From Agelaius tricolor (lineage: Eukaryota > Chordata > Aves > Passeriformes > Icteridae), in assembly GCA_023055355.1 (NCBI GenBank), contig JALJCS010000038.1, positions 2,046,001 to 2,110,000 on the forward strand: a stretch of 64,000 nucleotides of DNA. The letters run 5' to 3'. Of this stretch, positions 59,653-64,000 are shown piece after piece. The notes under the pieces were generated by a model. It made no database searches and had not been told where the DNA came from. It was given only the letters and a program-made list of their open reading frames with translations. Within the stretch, counting starts at the first letter, position 1; each line of letters opens with the position of its first letter. Made by a program: the position numbers and the translations under genes.

Positions 59653-60152
59653 GGCGGCGCGGTGGCGCCGAGGGCCCGGGCCCGCGCTGTCCTCCCGCTC
59701 GTCCCGCCCGGCCCGGCCGCGCCGCCAGCCCGGCCCCTCCCGGGAGCTGCCGCACCAACACCGCCCCAACACCGGCCGGTAGGAGCCGCAGAGCCCGCCG
59801 GGGCGGGAGCGGGGCGGCCACAGCCGCACGAACGGCCCGGGGGGTCCGGCGGACCCGGCCGGCCCCAGGGAGCGAGAGAGCTGGGGAGGCGCTGGGGCGA
59901 GGATTCACAGCCGGGAGAGAAGGGCCTGGGGCTGCCCCGGCCCCGCTGTGGCTGAGGCATGGCCGCACTGCCTTCCCACAGCCCGGCAGCGTCTGTGACA
60001 TCACATTGGCACCGCTGCCCTCGGGGCTCTGCCTCTTTTTGCAGCACCATCACTAAGGCATTATTGATTTATTCCTTGGGGCTCCGGGACTGCAGGGCTT
60101 CGGCACAACAGATCTCTGGTTTTTCCTCCTTTTTGCTTTTTTTTTTTTTTTT

Positions 60153-60899
60153 GTAATTGTGAGAAACGTGCCTCAATCTTTAAAATCTTAAAAGTTTTAT
60201 AAGTGGTAAGAGGGACAAACTAATAACAGCACTGGGTGCTTGGCAACTGCCAGAGGCATGCCAGTTAACTTAAACCAATTTTTCTTATATAGTTTTTCAT
60301 TACATTGGTCAAATACATTTTCATGAGATTATACACATTCAAAGATTCCTTTGAGTTTTCATATTCTGGGAATTCTTTTTGCTTGCTTCAACCCTTGACA
60401 CTTAAGGTGTGTGCCATACTGCAGATGAGATTGATGTATTTTATTTCTTCACAAGGGTCCCTGTTCCGTGGTTTAGCAGTTAGTGCCAGCTGAAGGGTCA
60501 GTGGTAAAATCCTCCTTGCATTCTTTCTTTCAGTGTTTATTTACCTGGTTCTTTTCAATGTTATCATACAGATAAGATACTCCACTCGTACATGAAATCA
60601 ACATTAGCAATTTCACAAAATTATCTGACTCATTCTCACCATTGTCAGACAGTTACAAAAATAAAAACATTAACTACTTCTGCAACAGTTAATGTTATAA
60701 TGCACAGCACAAAATCTCTGTTTTAATATTTGGCGAGAGCCTAAACTAGAATATATTTATCACACTAAAATATATAATCTACTCAGGGATTGGGGTATTA
60801 ACCATAAAAGGCTGACAAATTATACATCAATAAAAGCAGTGATTACAAACTATGTTGTATGAAAATAATTTGCAAAAGCCAATGATTACACAGTTATTT
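60153..60899. mobile_element. Inserted DNA in unit B, probably retroelement-derived
   Basis: About 750 bp between a T-tract (60,137-60,152) and TAAGTTTTCC, which are nearly adjacent in unit A (57,005-57,016). It is therefore an insertion in unit B or a deletion from unit A. The left edge (GTGAGAAACGTGCCTCAATC, then AAAGTTTTATAAG) resembles an LTR end in antisense orientation as I remember passerine repeats, but I cannot confirm the family. Confidence 0.45.
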
Positions 60900-60922
60900 A
60901 TAAGTTTTCCATTAAACTACAC

Positions 60923-61308
60923 TGTCATGGACACATTTTATGAAAAATCCTTTTGCTAGGATCTTTTCTCCTGAGAAGCTGAGAGACCTCAGAAATTAAA
61001 TGTAAACATTGATTATCTGCTGCTGTGGAATGCAACAGGTGCATCTGGGATTGGTATCATGTGGTTGTTTTTATTAATGGCCAATCACAGTCTGGGTGTC
61101 TCGCACTCTCTGATCAGTCACAAGATTTTATTATCATTCCTTTCCTTTCAAGCCTTCTGATGAAATCTTTTTCTTCTATACTTTAGTTTTAATATATCAT
61201 TTTCTTTTAATATAATATATATCATAAAAGAATAAATCAGCCTTCTGAAACAAGGAGTCAAGATTCTCATCTCTTCCCTCGTCCTGGGACCCCTGTGAAC
61301 ACCACCAC
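60923..61308 (+). mobile_element. Solo LTR of a passerine-type endogenous retrovirus
   Basis: Starts TGTCATGGACACATTTTATG and ends near GTGAACACCACCACA. It contains CTGAGAAGCTGAGAG, TGCTGTGGAATGCAACAGG, a GGCCAATCACAG CCAAT box, and a late AATAAATCAGCCTTCTGAAA stretch that carries a poly(A) signal. It is absent from the matching place in unit A. An imperfect 6-bp repeat (CTACAC before, CTGCAC after) may be the target duplication. No internal viral genes are present, so it is a solo LTR. Confidence 0.8.
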
Positions 61309-61404
61309 ACCTGCACAATTCCAGCTCAGGTGAGACGTAGAACTGCATCATTTCTAAAATGCACCTTCCTGTCTCTCCTTTTCCAGATCCAGCAGTAAGT
61401 AAAC

Positions 61405-61548
61405 ATGAATGAGGTGGTGGACACCCTGAGGAAGATCGAGGAGAAGTACAAGCTCTTCCAGCAGCAGCAGTTCACCTTCATCAGAGCCCTGGAGCGCACC
61501 CGGGAGGAAGCCCATGACATGATCAGACCTGTGTCATCCATTGTCCAG
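61405..61548 (+). CDS. SPACA9: SPACA9 copy B coding exon 1
   Basis: 48 codons with the same product as copy A exon 1. The acceptor is TTTTCCAG directly before ATCCAGCAG. Donor CAG|GTACAA. Confidence 0.95.
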
Positions 61549-61718
61549 GTACAAACCCCTCAGCACCAAGAGCTCCCTGCCATGGCCACAGGGACAGCAC
61601 GTGGGGCTGGAGAAATGTTTTTCCTGAAGGGAAGATGGACAAAAAGTGCCCAGGAAGGTTTGTGTGTAACTGAAGGAGTGGGGAGAGATCACCTGGGTGG
61701 GGCCTCCCGTGATCTCAG

Positions 61719-62084
61719 AAGGAATCTCAAGGCTGAGCAGCACTTTCTGCTTTAGCTGAGCACTGCTGGGGCCCAGCCAGAAACACAGGCTACAGGAAAA
61801 CAATGAGAGCAAGGCTCCTTCCCCAGGCACACATGGAATCTGTAATCCTCAGCCTGTAGGAAGCAGCATGCCTGGCTCTTCCCCCTGGTATTGGTGCTGC
61901 TGTATCTTTCTATAGTGCTTATTAAAAATAATGGCTGTGTTACACAGGGAGGATGATGGATTGAGGGCTGAGAGTCCCACGTGGGCAAGGGCTTTGCTGG
62001 GCTGCTAAGTGAATTGTCTGGGAATTTTTATAGCATGCTGTACTGAAAAGTAGAACTTAGACCACCTGGAGACAGAGAGGGGAA
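61719..62084. other. 366-bp segment of intron 2 present only in unit B
   Basis: Unit A passes straight from GATCTCAG to AAAATCTAAATC, while unit B has 366 bp between them (offset rises from 4,262 to 4,628). No inverted ends or tail are obvious. It may be an insertion in B or a deletion in A. Confidence 0.8.
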
Positions 62085-62363
62085 GAAAATCTAAATCAAA
62101 TCAGAATTGTGGATTTGAGACAGCAGAACTCAAGCCCAAAACCCAGATGGATGCCAAAGGCAGAGTGAAAGCCAGGCTGCTGTCAGGATTAGGGCACACA
62201 ATGAGCTGGTTGTCCTTTCCAAGGCTGCCTCTCCCTGACAGCAGAAGGGCTTTGCCCATTGCCTTGAAGAGGATTGTGGCAGACATTGCACTGAGCCATT
62301 CCATCCCAGTGAGGTGTTCCCGTTCTGCCGTTGTCAGCAGCGCTGCCATTTCCCCCCGTGCAG

Positions 62364-62566
62364 GTGCAGTGCTACAAGGACCACCACTGCTACAACTCCA
62401 CAGACAGGCGCATCCTCAACATGTTCGTGTCCCTGTGCAACGAGCTGCGCTGCCTGTGCCAGAGGATGGAGACGGTGCACGCTGGGGACAGCGTCACCAA
62501 CGGCCTTTTGGAGAAGTGCAAATTGCTCCTGAACGACAGCAACGACCTCACTGCCCTTCGAGCCAC
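62364..62566 (+). CDS. SPACA9: SPACA9 copy B coding exon 2
   Basis: 203 nt, same sequence as copy A exon 2 as far as I can compare by eye, with the same acceptor (GTGCAG) and donor (CAC|GTAGGT). Confidence 0.95.
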
Positions 62567-63049
62567 GTAGGTGCCTCCCCAGCCCAGCCCAGCTCAGCTC
62601 CTGGGGGCTGGCACTGCACATTCCCCCCTGGCTTCTGTCCCAGCCCCTTCCTGGCTGTAGGGAGGGTCCAAGGTGCTGCCCAACTGCCTGTGCCAGCTCC
62701 TGGCAACCACTGCCGGTGTCCCTGCACTAAGAGTGCTGCTCTGTCTGTCCATCCTCCCTCGGGTCCACGGCAGAGCAGGGGGATGCCCTGAGGCCCCTGC
62801 AGTGCTCAGGCAGGTTCCTGCTCCTTCCTGCTGCTGCTGCTGCCCTGCACTGAGCTAATTTCTGCAGGGCAGTGTCTGTGTGTCCTGTCCAAGACTCCAG
62901 GTCTATGCCAGGGTGTTTTTGGGCAGGACTCCTCAATCCATGTACAGCTCTCTCTGTGCTTTTGGGGAATGGCTGCCTGTGCACTGCTGCTCTCCCTGGG
63001 GCTCCCAGGGCTGGGACTCCTGTGCCAGTTGTTTCCCTCTGTCCCACAG

Positions 63050-63188
63050 GTACCCCCATGGTGTTGTGAATCACCTGAGCCTGGAGGAAGCACAGCATCG
63101 CTATGGAGGGGTGGTGAGCGTGCTGCCCATCGTCCTGGACAGCATGAGGGACTGGGTCACACACTCCAAGCTGAAAGTCCTCTATATT
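63050..63188 (+). CDS. SPACA9: SPACA9 copy B coding exon 3
   Basis: 139 nt, TYPHGVVNHLSLEEAQHRYG, GVVSVLPIVLDSMRDWVTHS and KLKVLYI. Acceptor CCCACAG, donor ATT|GTGAGT, phase 0 out. The invariant block GGVVS-LPIVLDSMRDWVTHS is shared with copy A. Confidence 0.93.
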
Positions 63189-63299
63189 GTGAGTCCTGGA
63201 TGTGCCAGGTGCAAGAAGGAGACACCCACTTCCCAAACAGCACCTGCAGCTCTGACCTCCAAGACCTCCAATAGTAATGAAAATACTGTAAAATTGCAG

Positions 63300-63389
63300 G
63301 AAAAAGATTTCAAGAAATTCCTGGCTGCAAATCAACGTCCAAAAAAAAAGAAAGCTCCCTGGAGGCCACCAGGCAAACACCCCTATTAA
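63300..63389 (+). CDS. SPACA9: SPACA9 copy B last coding exon
   Basis: 29 codons and a TAA: EKDFKKFLAANQRPKKKKAP then WRPPGKHPY. Acceptor ATTGCAG. Lysine-rich, ending in the PWRPPGK motif typical of the SPACA9 long form. The 111-nt intron in front of it is open in the same frame. Confidence 0.9.
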   Translation, partial: EKDFKKFLAANQRPKKKKAPWRPPGKHPY

Positions 63390-64000
63390 AGGATCAGATC
63401 TCCTGCATCATCTGCTCAGCACCTTTAAGCACCTGGCTGATCTAATACACTGCAATGAACACTAGAGATCCATCCTGAGTCCTCTTTCTGAAGAGCTGCC
63501 CTGCAGCCAGCCTGGGACACAAGCATTGCCTCTCCCTTGCTGATATTGGCACTCTGCTCCTCACATCCCCACAGAAGCAGCTGCAGCTCCAGCTGCTCCC
63601 TGGGGCCGGCACTGGAAGCAGGGAACTCATCAGGCTCTGATCTCTCAGACATGAATCTTGGACAGACATTTGAAACAGGATTTTACATTTTCTCAGCCTT
63701 CTTCCTGAGGAACATCCCCTCCCTGCCATAGCCATGGGGTGAAGAAGCTGCCTGTGTGAAGGATGGGATGCAGAGCAGCAAAGGCCTGGCATTACAGATT
63801 CAGACATGTCTTTGACATTTAGACTTGTCTCTAAAGCTCCCTCAGCCCCACAGAAATAATTTGGTTATCTGGACCACAGAATCTGTTTACAGGACACTAA
63901 GGAGGTTTCCCATAGCTGCCACTGGCTACAGAGGCCAGTGTTCTTCAGCTGTGCTCTGCTGCAGCTCCTCACACCACTGAACACCTCCCCTTACACCACT
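63390..64000 (+). other. SPACA9 copy B 3' flank
   Basis: Homologous to 58,832-59,319 until about 63,896, then unique DNA to the window end. No canonical AATAAA was seen; an ATTAAA overlaps the stop codon but is probably too early to serve. No TSC1 exon, the next gene in mammals, is visible. Confidence 0.6.

Larger units (their letters stand above)
59345..59960. promoter_or_regulatory. Duplicated bidirectional CpG-island promoter (unit B)
   Basis: Copy of the AK8/SPACA9 promoter, keeping the CRE (59,618-59,625), the X-box-like site GTTGCCATGGAGAC (59,639-59,652), the second X-box-like site (59,523-59,537) and the SPACA9 exon 1 donor (CCGGCCG|GTAGGA at 59,779). Differences from unit A are scattered single bases. 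It most likely drives SPACA9 copy B to the right and possibly the orphan AK8 exon to the left. Confidence 0.72.
61405..63389 (+). other. SPACA9: SPACA9 copy B, coding region with introns
   Basis: Second complete SPACA9 gene: exons of 144, 203, 139 and 90 nt joining in phase to 191 codons plus a stop, no disruption. Its C-terminal half (NHLSLEEAQHRYGG, HSKLKVL and the end APWRPPGK) is nearer to the mammalian protein (NHLS, HSEKLPRKVL, PPWRPPGGK) than copy A. Copy B therefore probably keeps the older sequence. Intron 1 is enlarged by the LTR and other inserted DNA, and intron 2 has 366 bp not found in copy A. Confidence 0.93.
59327..63896. repeat. Tandem segmental duplication, unit B
   Basis: Right unit, from CACCCGCCCATCA (59,327) to TTTACAGGACA (about 63,896). 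It is 4.6 kb, longer than unit A because of about 1.15 kb extra in SPACA9 intron 1 and 366 bp extra in intron 2. It contains an orphan AK8 exon 1, a second copy of the bidirectional promoter and SPACA9 copy B. Confidence 0.95.

Noticed and set aside
63897..64000. Possible start of TSC1, expected next by mammalian synteny
   Set aside because: Only about 100 bases of unique DNA remain and none resembles a TSC1 exon.

Overview
This is vertebrate nuclear DNA, most likely from a songbird. The intron-rich genes, two CR1 LINE 3' ends and an LTR of a type I associate with passerine endogenous retroviruses (recalled, not searched) support this. No open reading frame longer than the ordinary exon scale is a gene by itself. 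The real genes are recovered as short exons with matching splice phases.

Minus strand: almost all of the window from 1 to 56,366 is one gene, AK8 (adenylate kinase 8, a two-domain ciliary/flagellar adenylate kinase). Eleven coding exons are resolved, from exon 1 (56,274-56,366) to exon 11 (17,670-17,811). Each junction has GT/AG sites, and the phases join into one open frame of 1,130 nt (376 codons plus 2 nt). The last ~100 codons were not found and must lie left of position 1. Introns 10 (13 kb) and 11 (over 17.6 kb in this window) hold several stretches that look like conserved developmental regulatory DNA, plus a CpG island with a GC-rich minisatellite at 22.3-23.4 kb.

Plus strand: AK8 is arranged head to head with SPACA9, a sperm/cilium microtubule-lumen protein, across a CpG-rich promoter with RFX X-box-like and CRE sites. 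The whole block (AK8 exon 1, bidirectional promoter and complete SPACA9) is tandemly duplicated: unit A 56,208-59,319 and unit B 59,327-63,896. There are therefore two intact SPACA9 genes (190 and 191 codons) and a second, orphan AK8 first exon that is base-for-base identical over its 93 coding nt. Exons 1-3 of the SPACA9 copies are nearly identical, but exons 4-5 differ mostly by amino-acid-changing substitutions. Unit B also gained an LTR and about 0.75 kb of other inserted DNA in intron 1.

Other structure: a ~1.6 kb interval bounded by perfect 37-bp inverted repeats (52,003-53,597), a 25-bp minisatellite (41,001-41,347), a ~330-360 bp tandem duplication (28,975-29,665), a pair of dispersed direct repeats (44.9 and 48.4 kb) and a 30-bp perfect palindrome (18,480-18,509). 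The head-to-head pair makes functional sense because both proteins act in motile cilia and sperm tails and can share a ciliary promoter.
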